7,766 nucleotides of DNA from Eutrophovita sp913057845. Lineage in GTDB: Bacteria > Pseudomonadota > Gammaproteobacteria > Burkholderiales > Eutrophovitaceae. Positions 1 through 6,473 of this stretch are shown here, in pieces (the stretch's first letter is position 1; each line of letters begins with the position of its first letter). Where the stretch lies: contig CAWUVH010000023.1 of the NCBI GenBank assembly GCA_963925895.1, positions 1-7,766 of the forward strand, written 5' to 3'. A program made the position numbers and the translations under genes. The notes beneath the pieces are model-generated. The model saw only the letters and a program-made list of their open reading frames with translations, did no database searches and was not told where the DNA came from.

Positions 1-1292
1 ATGATTTCGGTCCTGGTGGTGGATTTAATGACTTTGGCGGAGGTGGTTTCAAGGATTTCGGCGGCGGTGGATTTAATGACTTCGGCGGAGGTGGTTTCAA
101 TGACTTCGGCGGAGGTGGTTTCAATGACTTCGGCGGAGGTGGTTTCAATGACTTCGGCGGAGGTGGTTTCAATGACTTCGGCGGAGGTGGTTTCAATGAC
201 TTCGGCACCGGTGGTGGATTCAATGATTTTGGCGGTTTTTTTGATCCCAATTTCTTCGGGGATATTCTTTTTGACGATCAGTTTGACGATATTTTAGAAA
301 GTGATGAATTTAAAGACTTAGAGGGGCAAGTGCCCGGGGACATCAGCACTCTTTTTCTTAATCAAAACAACATTTTTGAAAATGACTCCGGTAGTATTTT
401 TGCGCAAGTTAATGCTGACTTTACCGGAACGCCCCTTTTCGATCTCGGTTCGGGTCAATCGGAAGATACTGATTTATTTACCATCGACCCGTCCACGGGA
501 GAGCTTCAACTTGCAAGTTCCCCCGGAGAACCCCTGGTGTTTGATTTTGAATCCCCGGCCGATGTCAGTGCCAACAATATATACAACATCACGCTATCCG
601 TAACGGATGGTACTAATGCCCCGTTTTTCCAAAACGTTACTTTGACTGTGAAAAATATCAATGCTTTGTCGGCTGGTAATTTCGTCAACAATCTAAATCA
701 AACTCCGGGTACGTTCGTCGCATTTGGTTCGCAAGCAGCTTTCGTTGCCGCGATGCAGGATGGGACGCTAACCTTTTCTTCCGCGGTAGCTCGCAATTTT
801 GCACAGGGTGGTGGTTTAGAGGTCGGTATTGACACCGTTAATTTAGTAATTAAAACCCTTTCACAAACCGTCGAATTTGATATGGCTGGTACCTTCAGTG
901 GCGTTGACATAGGTGGTGGTACCTTTGCTTCCGGAGACATATTTGTAGCTTTGGGTCCGCGCAATTTAAGTGAGTTCGGGACGCAAGTGCCAGGACAGTT
1001 CTTGTTTTCTAACGTCGCCAATGGTGGTGGTGCAGGACAACTCGTTCCTGTTGCTGGTGAAATATTTGACGTGACCGCGACTGTAACAGCTGGTGACCGT
1101 GCGATGTCTAGTGTGATTGCATCAGGGCTAAACAATGATATTAGTGGTATTGTTACTGTAAATACCGGAGCAATCATTGGTGAAAGTGCGGCTTTACAAT
1201 TTGAAGCAACTGCGGTTATCGACATCATAGACGCCGGCAACCTCACTACAGGTGGTCAGGTTGGTATTGGTCAGCCAACAATAGTCGAGTAA
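1..1292 (+). CDS. Large surface/exported protein, 3' part: Gly-Phe-Asn-Asp repeats plus cadherin-like domain (5' end outside window)
   Basis: The frame is open from the left edge (first full codon at base 3) to TAA at 1290-1292, giving 429 visible residues. The GTG at 330 is an internal codon, not a start, because the frame is unbroken upstream. Order of regions: nine GGGFNDFG-type repeats (bases 15-233); an acidic Phe/Asp-rich linker (about 234-330); a cadherin-like domain (about 342-662) with the family's LFTIDPSTGEL strand, a DFE calcium-site-like motif, the VTDG strand and a closing VTLTVKNIN in place of the usual V-D-N ending; then about 210 residues of beta-rich, Gly/Ala/Thr/Val-rich sequence without a fold I recognise. 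The protein has almost no Cys and is acidic, as expected of an exported or cell-surface protein. Bacterial cadherin-like domains usually bind calcium and act in adhesion or as spacers. Signal peptide and N-terminal domains lie outside the window, so the full role is unknown. The gene appears monocistronic at its 3' end, with a hairpin 24 bases after the stop. Confidence 0.85.
   Translation, partial: DFGPGGGFNDFGGGGFKDFGGGGFNDFGGGGFNDFGGGGFNDFGGGGFNDFGGGGFNDFGGGGFNDFGTGGGFNDFGGFFDPNFFGDILFDDQFDDILESDEFKDLEGQVPGDISTLFLNQNNIFENDSGSIFAQVNADFTGTPLFDLGSGQSEDTDLFTIDPSTGELQLASSPGEPLVFDFESPADVSANNIYNITLSVTDGTNAPFFQNVTLTVKNINALSAGNFVNNLNQTPGTFVAFGSQAAFVAAMQDGTLTFSSAVARNFAQGGGLEVGIDTVNLVIKTLSQTVEFDMAGTFSGVDIGGGTFASGDIFVALGPRNLSEFGTQVPGQFLFSNVANGGGAGQLVPVAGEIFDVTATVTAGDRAMSSVIASGLNNDISGIVTVNTGAIIGESAALQFEATAVIDIIDAGNLTTGGQVGIGQPTIVE
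15..233 (+). repeat. Nine tandem 24-bp in-frame repeats encoding GGGFNDFG
   Basis: Units of 24 bases start at 15, 39, 63, 87, 111, 135, 159 and 183, followed by a 27-base variant at 207-233 (TGGGFNDFG). The five units from 87 to 206 are identical in DNA (GGA GGT GGT TTC AAT GAC TTC GGC). The flanking units differ by synonymous changes, plus one Asn-to-Lys change in the unit at 39. Identical central copies with diverged edges are the usual mark of recent expansion by slippage or unequal recombination. Because 24 is divisible by three, gain or loss of units changes linker length without breaking the frame. The same property keeps another frame open as MTSAEVVS repeats, which I regard as an artefact. 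Confidence 0.95.
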
Positions 1293-1310
1293 AAACCATT
1301 AGTCATGCGT

Positions 1311-1350
1311 AAAGTAGCCGGCAAGTGATTGCCGGCTGCCGACTTTATTT
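1311..1350. terminator. Hairpin, probable rho-independent terminator of the surface-protein gene, possibly bidirectional
   Basis: A perfect 9-bp inverted repeat, AGCCGGCAA (1316-1324) and TTGCCGGCT (1329-1337), encloses a GTGA loop. An outer AAAGT (1311-1315) can pair with ACTTT (1342-1346) across a small bulge, and the plus strand continues into a T-rich TTTATTT. It sits 24 bases after the stop codon at 1290-1292. On the minus strand the hairpin is followed only by a weak T stretch, so it could also stop leftward transcription, but less convincingly. The T tract is separated from the GC stem, so efficiency is uncertain. Confidence 0.6.
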
Positions 1351-1450
1351 AGAGACTGCTCGTGCCCAAATCGTTATCGACCCACTCGTGGTCTTGCAGG
1401 GCACCCCATGATTCAGCGACATTTGTGCGGGAAGGCTGACAACCTAAATT
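1349..1450 (-). pseudogene. Possible 3' remnant of a decayed gene (about 33 codons, no start codon)
   Basis: On the minus strand an open stretch of about 33 codons runs from just after an in-frame stop (1451-1453) to TAA at 1349-1351. Its second half reads WGALQDHEWVDNDLGTSSL, which looks more like a natural protein C-terminus than random translation. It ends just before the hairpin at 1311-1346, where a gene's end would be expected. There is no ATG, GTG or TTG start in the stretch and I could not restore an upstream frame by eye. I do not recognise the family. It could be the tail of a gene lost by deletion, or chance. Low confidence. Confidence 0.22.
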
Positions 1451-1554
1451 TTAATTTATTCAATATTGATGAAACTATGAGATAACTTCGTTTTGCGGCG
1501 AGTCCGAACGACCCTATGGCCACTGATTATTTAAGCCTTATACCTTTCGCGATA

Positions 1555-2034
1555 TCAGCCATCGAGGATTTTCGACTCATTGAAATTTTCGTGAAGAAAC
1601 GATTTCATGTGTTGTCGAAAAGGTTTGCCGCCCAGCCATGAGAAAATTACGACCAGCACACAAAAGCCTGAAAACTGCAGCTCAAAAAGGATGCGAGGGT
1701 CAGAGATCAGTACGTGCACAGTAGGGTCTTGTGTGTAGATGCGTAGCAGGTTGAGTAACGAGGTCCCTATGAAACCTGCGAACAAGCCAATAGCGAGCAG
1801 GTGGAATCTAAAGTAGCCCTCGAGTGTCGTTCCATGTTCATTTGTAATAAACCTACCGACGAAAACGGGGACAAACCCATTTAATATTGGTGGCGCATTC
1901 TTACGGCTGAGCTTCAGTCTGTCTGGTTCGATCGGTTCTGTTTTTATATCAACGTACCTCTTTGCAGATCGCAAGAGCTGCTCTTGGATCTTTTCTTTTG
2001 AGGCTGAGGATCTTAATGTTATTCGTTGGAACAT
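1555..2034 (-). CDS. Small two-helix membrane protein of unknown function
   Basis: A 159-residue protein starting at ATG (2032-2034), 11 bases after the stop of the upstream transporter gene. I see no Shine-Dalgarno sequence before it, so translation may be coupled to the transporter. Residues 1-50 are polar and charged. Residues about 48-76 hold a segment of the form ILNGFVPVFVGRF...TTLEGYFRFH, likely beta strands. Two hydrophobic stretches follow, at about 77-96 and 117-136, with a short basic and polar tail (GGKPFRQHMKSFL...). This layout (a strand containing GR, a hydrophilic turn, then an RFH- or RPH-like motif entering paired helices) resembles small uncharacterised bacterial inner-membrane proteins, but I cannot assign a named family. 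It is the last gene of the leftward operon. Its role could be accessory to the transporter, or unrelated. Confidence 0.75.
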   Translation of the reverse strand: MFQRITLRSSASKEKIQEQLLRSAKRYVDIKTEPIEPDRLKLSRKNAPPILNGFVPVFVGRFITNEHGTTLEGYFRFHLLAIGLFAGFIGTSLLNLLRIYTQDPTVHVLISDPRILFELQFSGFCVLVVIFSWLGGKPFRQHMKSFLHENFNESKILDG

Positions 2035-2045
2035 AGTCGACTTAA

Positions 2046-3671
2046 TTACGCACTTTTTAATTTAAGAAACTTAACAAGCGCAATCGCTGCGAGCGGCAGT
2101 GAAATTGAGATGCAAGCCACTGTGATGAATAAGGACCCCAACTCATCATAGTTCGCTGCAGTTGTGATCAGGCCCGTTTCTCGGTCTTTTACTTCTCTTG
2201 CGACCGTGTACATTTGGTTGAGATACTTTGTGCCCAGTTGCGCTGCAGATAGTGCCAAATTTGAGAAAGATGCCATGACAGCAAAAAATGTAGCCTTTAA
2301 ATTCTGCGGTGCAGAATGAGCAATCCAGGCCAACATCGGCACCATGGCAATCTGTCCGAGAGGGGATTCCATGGCGGTATCAATTACCGCGATAAAACGC
2401 TGATCGACGACGCCATCCGTGACCTGTGCGGTCCAGTAATGGACGCCATAGAACATAGCGATATCGGGAATCATCAATAGCGTGCCCACAACAGCAAGTG
2501 CGCCTATGACATAGGCAATTGATTTCTCAGCCATGAATTTTCTAAAAATAATCATGCCAAATAAAGCGAGAAAGGAGGCGATGAGGGAGAGCTTTGCGAT
2601 GAAGGACTGATCAAACTCCAGCACGTCAATCATCCACCAAGAAGTGCCGGCACCCGTAGTAGGCACCGCGCGGTATGCGAAGATGATGACTGCTGTGCCA
2701 ATCAGAACTTGTCGTGCTTTTGGGTCTAACTCTTTCATGAGTTTTGACATCAGGAATAAAATGATGGCCGTAGATATAACGAACACGATTTCTTGTGCGC
2801 CTGGTGTGTCGGCTAAGCCAACACTTATCGAGAGTAAAGCGAACGCGAGTCCTCCGCCAAGGATCCACCAATTGACACTCGGTCGCTCACTTTGTACTCG
2901 GGTCATGGAGAGCGCTGCATTTTTAGTGTGGCCTGACTTGATGAGGTCACGAATAGCTTTTCTTTGGAGTAGTGATGCGCTGAGGACGCCAAGAATAGAG
3001 GATAGAGGTATGAGTAAGCCGATTTGATACACAGACAAATAAGCGAGTGATTTCTCGGCTTCGGGTAACTCAGCAACTCCATTCATCATTGAAACGTTGA
3101 GAAGTGCCACAAGCATGCCGCCTATGATAATCGCGAGGCGACCCAACAATTGCATCGTTGTATGCATGGATCGTATACGGGCTGGATCTATGGGCTGACC
3201 GTCACGGTCAATGCTCGGAACTGCCTCGACGGTCATAGCGTCCGCAACAACGTCTTGTAAGACATAACCAATGGGTGCAAGTAGTGACGAGGTAATAAAC
3301 CACGTTTCTGCACTCGCTACCGTTAACATTGCTTCTGTGTGGCCAAGGAGAAGAATCATGATGCCCAAGCTGACGGCAATCATCAGTGCGCCGAGGTAGA
3401 CAAATCCACTTTTGACTTTCCAAAACAGATCGACAAGGTGCCCGACGGGCATTTTGAGCGCCCAAGGCAGCATTGCCCAGAAAGCCAGGCCAGCTAAAAA
3501 TTCTGCAGTGAGTCCGAGTTGTTCTTTGACGTAGAACGACCCAACAATTTGGGTCAGGGGAGAAATACCCGCAGCCACGTAGACCATAAGCGGGGGTAGA
3601 AAACTGAGTCGGAACTCGCGGGCAAGTCCGAGTATGTGCTGATCAACCCATTTCCAGATGTTCGCCGTCAT
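2046..3671 (-). CDS. MFS transporter of the BT1/folate-biopterin transporter-like branch
   Basis: A 541-residue polytopic inner-membrane protein with about 12 hydrophobic segments. Family marks seen: FYVKEQLGL at 46-54 followed by LPWALKMPVGHLVDLFW (68-84), the first-loop motif region of this branch; YVLQDVVADAMTVEA (136-150), matching the conserved QD-x-x-x-DA signature of BT1-type carriers; FAYRAVPTTGAGTSWWMIDVLEF (331-353), matching the second-half 'aromatic-x-x-x-P ... L-x-F' pattern; and DTAMESPLGQIAMVPMLAWIA (431-451). Known members move folates, pterins or related organic anions, but bacterial and plastid members vary widely, so substrate is not assigned. The start at 3669-3671 is supported by AAGGA five bases upstream. 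It lies 56 bases after the hydratase gene and 11 before the small membrane-protein gene, with no visible terminator, so co-transcription is likely. It might import or export the hydratase's substrate or product; that is inference. Confidence 0.85.
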   Translation of the reverse strand: MTANIWKWVDQHILGLAREFRLSFLPPLMVYVAAGISPLTQIVGSFYVKEQLGLTAEFLAGLAFWAMLPWALKMPVGHLVDLFWKVKSGFVYLGALMIAVSLGIMILLLGHTEAMLTVASAETWFITSSLLAPIGYVLQDVVADAMTVEAVPSIDRDGQPIDPARIRSMHTTMQLLGRLAIIIGGMLVALLNVSMMNGVAELPEAEKSLAYLSVYQIGLLIPLSSILGVLSASLLQRKAIRDLIKSGHTKNAALSMTRVQSERPSVNWWILGGGLAFALLSISVGLADTPGAQEIVFVISTAIILFLMSKLMKELDPKARQVLIGTAVIIFAYRAVPTTGAGTSWWMIDVLEFDQSFIAKLSLIASFLALFGMIIFRKFMAEKSIAYVIGALAVVGTLLMIPDIAMFYGVHYWTAQVTDGVVDQRFIAVIDTAMESPLGQIAMVPMLAWIAHSAPQNLKATFFAVMASFSNLALSAAQLGTKYLNQMYTVAREVKDRETGLITTAANYDELGSLFITVACISISLPLAAIALVKFLKLKSA

Positions 3672-3727
3672 GTTGTTCCTTGCCTATGTTTTCTTAGCCT
3701 CAGCGGCCCACTTGGACTGCAATTTGA

Positions 3728-4531
3728 TCATGATACGTGTACGCCTACCGAGCCGAGCTGTGGAATAGTAAATGTCAGCTCGTCTCCAGGCTGAACAAAT
3801 TGGGTTTTGATCATTGTTCCAGTCATGATCGTCATGCCTGCCTTGATGGTTTGGCCTTGGCCGAGTATTTTGTTTGCCAGCCAGGCAAGTGCGTTGAAGG
3901 GGTGCCCGAGTACGTCGCGGCCATAGCCCTCACCCATTAATTGCCCGTTAATACGCACAGTGCCTTTTAAGGTGGCGAGGTCTAGCGTTCGCCAGTCATC
4001 AGTCATTTTTCCGTGCACGAGCCCGGCGTTCCACGCATTGTCCGCAATCAGAGTGAGCACCTCTTGACTGATTCGGTCGTAGTCAGCACGTCTGTCATCG
4101 ACAATTTCGAGTGCTGGCGCAATGGTATCAATCGCGTCAGCGATGTCGATTGCGCGATAGGGGCTTTCGCGTTGGGGTAAGTCTGTCTTCAGCACAGCTG
4201 CGATCTCACATTCAATGCACAGATGTCCGTAATCTTTGGCAGAGAGGATTTTGCCATCGTTGTAGATTAGGTTGCCGTGTAACGGTCCACTAAACGGTGA
4301 TGGGAACTGGAGAAGATTTTGCATGACTTCAGACGTGAGGGCTACTTTGTAGCCAACGATGTCACCTAAGCTGGATTTACGAAGATTGAACAATGCAGAC
4401 TGAATCGCATAAGCGTCCGACTCGGTTTTGGGTTTGATATCTATGGGCAGATCGGTAAAAGCAACGTTTTTCTGGTGCTGCTCTAATAAAAGCTCAGCTG
4501 CCTTCAAAGCAATTTTAGATTGACTGTGCAT
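3728..4531 (-). CDS. 2-keto-4-pentenoate hydratase / fumarylacetoacetate hydrolase-fold enzyme
   Basis: A 267-residue cytoplasmic enzyme, the usual length for the MhpD/DmpE/XylJ hydratase group, which adds water to 2-hydroxypenta-2,4-dienoate-type enols to give 4-hydroxy-2-oxoacids in meta-cleavage pathways. Seen in the sequence: the substrate-loop GYK at 60-62; the metal-site pair E107 and E109 (IECEIA); the third acidic ligand E142 in PALEIVDDR; LGHPFNALAWLAN (208-220); and the G-x-x-I-x-TG strand at 232-238. The closest relatives also include decarboxylases (4-oxalocrotonate decarboxylase), which share this fold and cannot be separated by eye. Start is ATG at 4529-4531; a GGAG lies only two bases upstream, which is unusually close, and a second ATG 19 bases upstream is out of frame. 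It is the first gene of the leftward operon. No dioxygenase, aldolase or dehydrogenase partner is in the window, so the pathway is unknown. Confidence 0.85.
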   Translation of the reverse strand: MHSQSKIALKAAELLLEQHQKNVAFTDLPIDIKPKTESDAYAIQSALFNLRKSSLGDIVGYKVALTSEVMQNLLQFPSPFSGPLHGNLIYNDGKILSAKDYGHLCIECEIAAVLKTDLPQRESPYRAIDIADAIDTIAPALEIVDDRRADYDRISQEVLTLIADNAWNAGLVHGKMTDDWRTLDLATLKGTVRINGQLMGEGYGRDVLGHPFNALAWLANKILGQGQTIKAGMTIMTGTMIKTQFVQPGDELTFTIPQLGSVGVHVS

Positions 4532-4599
4532 GACTCCAGCATTCTTTCATGTCGGTTCGTGAGCAACGCTTAGATTTTGGGTAATGTGCACTATCCTTT

Positions 4600-4627
4600 A
4601 TTATCATTTCTTTAGTGTAACATTCAA
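4600..4627 (-). promoter_or_regulatory. Putative sigma-70 promoter for the leftward hydratase-transporter operon
   Basis: On the minus strand, TTGAAT (complement of 4622-4627) is followed after 16 bases by GATAAT (complement of 4600-4605). These match the -35 and -10 consensus at four and five of six positions. Transcription would begin near 4593, leaving a leader of about 60 bases before the ATG at 4531. The region is AT-rich and lies between divergent genes. No operator could be identified with confidence. Confidence 0.5.
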
Positions 4628-4674
4628 TATTTCCAATCTCATGGCTTTGTTCGGGGCCCTCTTCATGTTTAAAC

Positions 4675-4680
4675 GGAGGA
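4675..4680 (+). promoter_or_regulatory. Unattached strong Shine-Dalgarno-like GGAGGA upstream of the solute-binding protein gene
   Basis: GGAGGA lies 36 bases before the assigned start at 4717. No usable start lies at the proper distance: a GTG directly abuts it at 4681 and would encode only ten residues, ending at TGA 4711-4713. That TGA is also in frame with the 4717 start, so the gene cannot begin earlier. It may be chance, part of a leader, or a ribosome standby site. Confidence 0.2.
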
Positions 4681-4716
4681 GTGGGTTACCTGAGATTTAG
4701 CGTTGATAAGTGATTT

Positions 4717-5739
4717 ATGTTTCCTCTACGTTTTTTATTACTTGTAATGGCGCTCACTTCAGTGTCACCACTGACGCCTCAGACGTTCGCTCAGAGTGAT
4801 GATGAAGAGCGGGTGTTTGATTTACAGGATGAATATGTCTATGGGCGTAATCGCGGACCCAAGTTGGGATACATTAAACCCGAGGTGTTTGAGCCCTTGT
4901 CGGACCCACTCTACCGCGCTGGATACAAGAATTATCGATCGGTTGGTGTGACTGGTGAGCAGCAAAAAATGACTGCCATGAAGCGAACTGAGTCGCTAGG
5001 TTCAATTCTCGCTTGCGCGGATGGTTGGTTTTGGCCTTTTTCGCGTACAGCGCGTAAAAATGAACCTGCTGGGTTGGAGATCGAGATATTAAAATCGGTG
5101 GCAGAAAAGCATAACCTGGATGTCGAGATGATGTGGGTGAACATGTCCACTCGATTCGGTTATGGGGCACCAGGCGGAGCGTTTGATTTATCTATTAATC
5201 GAGGGCTCTGTGATCTTGTGCTTGGTCTTACTGTAACCGGTTCCGACGAGCATCAACTAGACCCCAGTGAGGTTATTTATACAAAGCCGTATATGAGCAC
5301 AGGCTTTGTGCTCGTGACCCGAGGAGCGATTCCAGGGTTGACCAGTTTGGATGACGTTAAGAGGATGAACATCAAGATTGGTTTGCCTGCATATTCTCCC
5401 ATGAGTGATTACGCGGACGAGAATGATATTCCGCATGAAACATTTTTTCAGAATTTCCGAGTGATTGACGCTATGCTCGATGGCAAGGTTGATGCGGCGA
5501 TGATTTGGTCAGGTGCAATATCGCAAGCAAAATTAAACCGTCCTGATGGTGATCTTCGAATGGTGGAGGGATATATTCCAATTCCGGAGATGCGTTGGGA
5601 CAGTGCTTGGGTGCTTAAAAACACGGAAACAGAGTTTAAGAAATTTATTGATGAAGCCTTTGAGGAAATGCTTGAGTCGGGTGAGATTAAACGGATTGTT
5701 GAGCGGTATGGCATGCCGTTCTTTCCCCCCACCAACTGA
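4717..5739 (+). CDS. Periplasmic solute-binding protein, family 3 type, MoxJ/XoxJ-like
   Basis: A 340-residue protein with a Sec signal peptide: Arg5, a hydrophobic core at about 6-20 and a likely cleavage after A25 (TFA|Q). After an unusual linker of about 65 residues (27-93, with many Tyr, Asp and Gly) comes a bacterial extracellular solute-binding fold. Lobe one begins at LACADGWFWPFS (98-109), then GLEIEILKSVAEKHNLDVEMMW, and RGLCDLVLGL (152-161). Lobe two holds the typical IDAMLDGKVDAAMIWSGAIS (250-269) and returns at KFIDEAFEEMLESGEIKRIVERYG. The CAD...PFS start, the R-x-x-CDLV-x-G strand and the TKPY-x-x-x-x-FVLV-x-RG strand resemble the MoxJ/XoxJ group linked to PQQ-dependent dehydrogenases. 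Cys100 and Cys155 could form a disulfide. A weak AAGTG is the only Shine-Dalgarno-like sequence; an in-frame TGA at 4711-4713 fixes the start here or later. Followed 57 bases later by exbB. Ligand unknown; a generic amino-acid-type binding protein is the alternative. Confidence 0.8.
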   Translation: MFPLRFLLLVMALTSVSPLTPQTFAQSDDEERVFDLQDEYVYGRNRGPKLGYIKPEVFEPLSDPLYRAGYKNYRSVGVTGEQQKMTAMKRTESLGSILACADGWFWPFSRTARKNEPAGLEIEILKSVAEKHNLDVEMMWVNMSTRFGYGAPGGAFDLSINRGLCDLVLGLTVTGSDEHQLDPSEVIYTKPYMSTGFVLVTRGAIPGLTSLDDVKRMNIKIGLPAYSPMSDYADENDIPHETFFQNFRVIDAMLDGKVDAAMIWSGAISQAKLNRPDGDLRMVEGYIPIPEMRWDSAWVLKNTETEFKKFIDEAFEEMLESGEIKRIVERYGMPFFPPTN

Positions 5740-5796
5740 GTATCGGTCGGTGTACATATAAACGTTCATTTTTGAGTTTGATGAGAGGAAAAACTG

Positions 5797-6423
5797 ATGG
5801 ATTTTGAAACAATCATATATTTCAGCAAAATGTCCGGAGGTTTGCTGCCTTTAATGGGGCTTCTTCTTCTAGTTACGATCATAGTTATTGTGGAGCGGTT
5901 GTATTTTTATCATCGCGTGGTCAGAAGTGGATCAACTCTGGAGCATGACTTGAACGTCGTAGAAAATCAAAACTCGGATCAACTCAAAAATCTAGAGGAG
6001 CACTACGAGGCGACGCTGCAAGTGGCGCTCATAAAAGCTGCGACCTCAGCTAAGGGTAACGATGCGGAAGAAATGGGTCGAAAAATTGAAGAATCCATTA
6101 TGTGGGAACTGCCTAAATTAGATCGGGGCATCTGGGTTTTAGATACATCCGTAACGCTGGCACCACTCATGGGGTTGTTGGGCACTATTATTGGGATGGT
6201 CCATGCGTTCGATATATTGGGTACGACTGATGGCACGGGAAGCTCTACAAAAATGGTGACGGGGGGAATTGCTGAGGCGTTGGTTGCGACTGGGGCTGGA
6301 CTTCTGATAGCGATTGTCGCTGTGCTGTTCCTTAATCATTTCAACAAGCGTATTCGCGTCGCCGTGCATCAAATGGACTTAATGAAAACCATGCTCATCA
6401 ATCGTTTTCACGGTAATTCTTAG
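5797..6423 (+). CDS. exbB: ExbB, MotA/TolQ/ExbB proton-channel protein
   Basis: A 208-residue inner-membrane protein that forms the pentameric stator-like ring of the TonB energising motor with ExbD inside. Three membrane helices are visible: about 12-36 (GGLLPLMGLLLLVTIIVIVE), about 113-139 (containing LAPLMGLLGTIIGM) and about 154-180 (containing GIAEALVATGAGLLIAI). Glu160 and Thr165 in the last helix correspond to the channel residues Glu176 and Thr181 of Escherichia coli ExbB. The cytoplasmic loop at 45-105 is charged, as in the family. There is no signal or long periplasmic N-terminus. ATG at 5797 has GAGAGG eight bases upstream. It lies 57 bases after the solute-binding protein gene and 50 before exbD. 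TolQ is the related alternative, but the neighbouring tonB favours ExbB. Confidence 0.93.
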   Translation: MDFETIIYFSKMSGGLLPLMGLLLLVTIIVIVERLYFYHRVVRSGSTLEHDLNVVENQNSDQLKNLEEHYEATLQVALIKAATSAKGNDAEEMGRKIEESIMWELPKLDRGIWVLDTSVTLAPLMGLLGTIIGMVHAFDILGTTDGTGSSTKMVTGGIAEALVATGAGLLIAIVAVLFLNHFNKRIRVAVHQMDLMKTMLINRFHGNS

Positions 6424-6473
6424 TCATACTTTTGATCAGACAATCACCCAAATTATTCAATTAAAAAATACCC

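Noticed and set aside
15..233. CRISPR array or regulatory direct repeats
   Set aside because: The units are contiguous with no spacers, have a 24-base coding period and translate to a regular peptide within a long open frame.
1..297. Open frame encoding repeated MTSAEVVS from an ATG at base 1
   Set aside because: It is a shadow of the 24-bp repeat. The base-3 frame is open over the whole region, continues to 1292 into a recognisable cadherin-like domain, and gives the sensible GGGFNDFG repeat.
330..332. GTG as the start of a separate 320-residue protein
   Set aside because: The same frame is open to the left edge with no stop, and no Shine-Dalgarno sequence precedes the GTG, so it is an internal Val codon.
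698..1246. 182-codon minus-strand open frame opposite the surface-protein gene
   Set aside because: Composition is Pro, Ser, Thr and Ala-rich as expected of an antisense reading of Gly/Val/Thr-rich DNA; it overlaps a better-supported gene entirely.
2644..3027. 127-codon plus-strand open frame inside the transporter gene
   Set aside because: It lies wholly within the BT1-type transporter gene on the other strand, has no recognisable motif and no ribosome-binding site.
4641..4700. 19-codon plus-strand frame starting MALFGALFMFKRR in the divergent intergenic region
   Set aside because: It has no Shine-Dalgarno sequence and no family match; its length is well within chance for this region.
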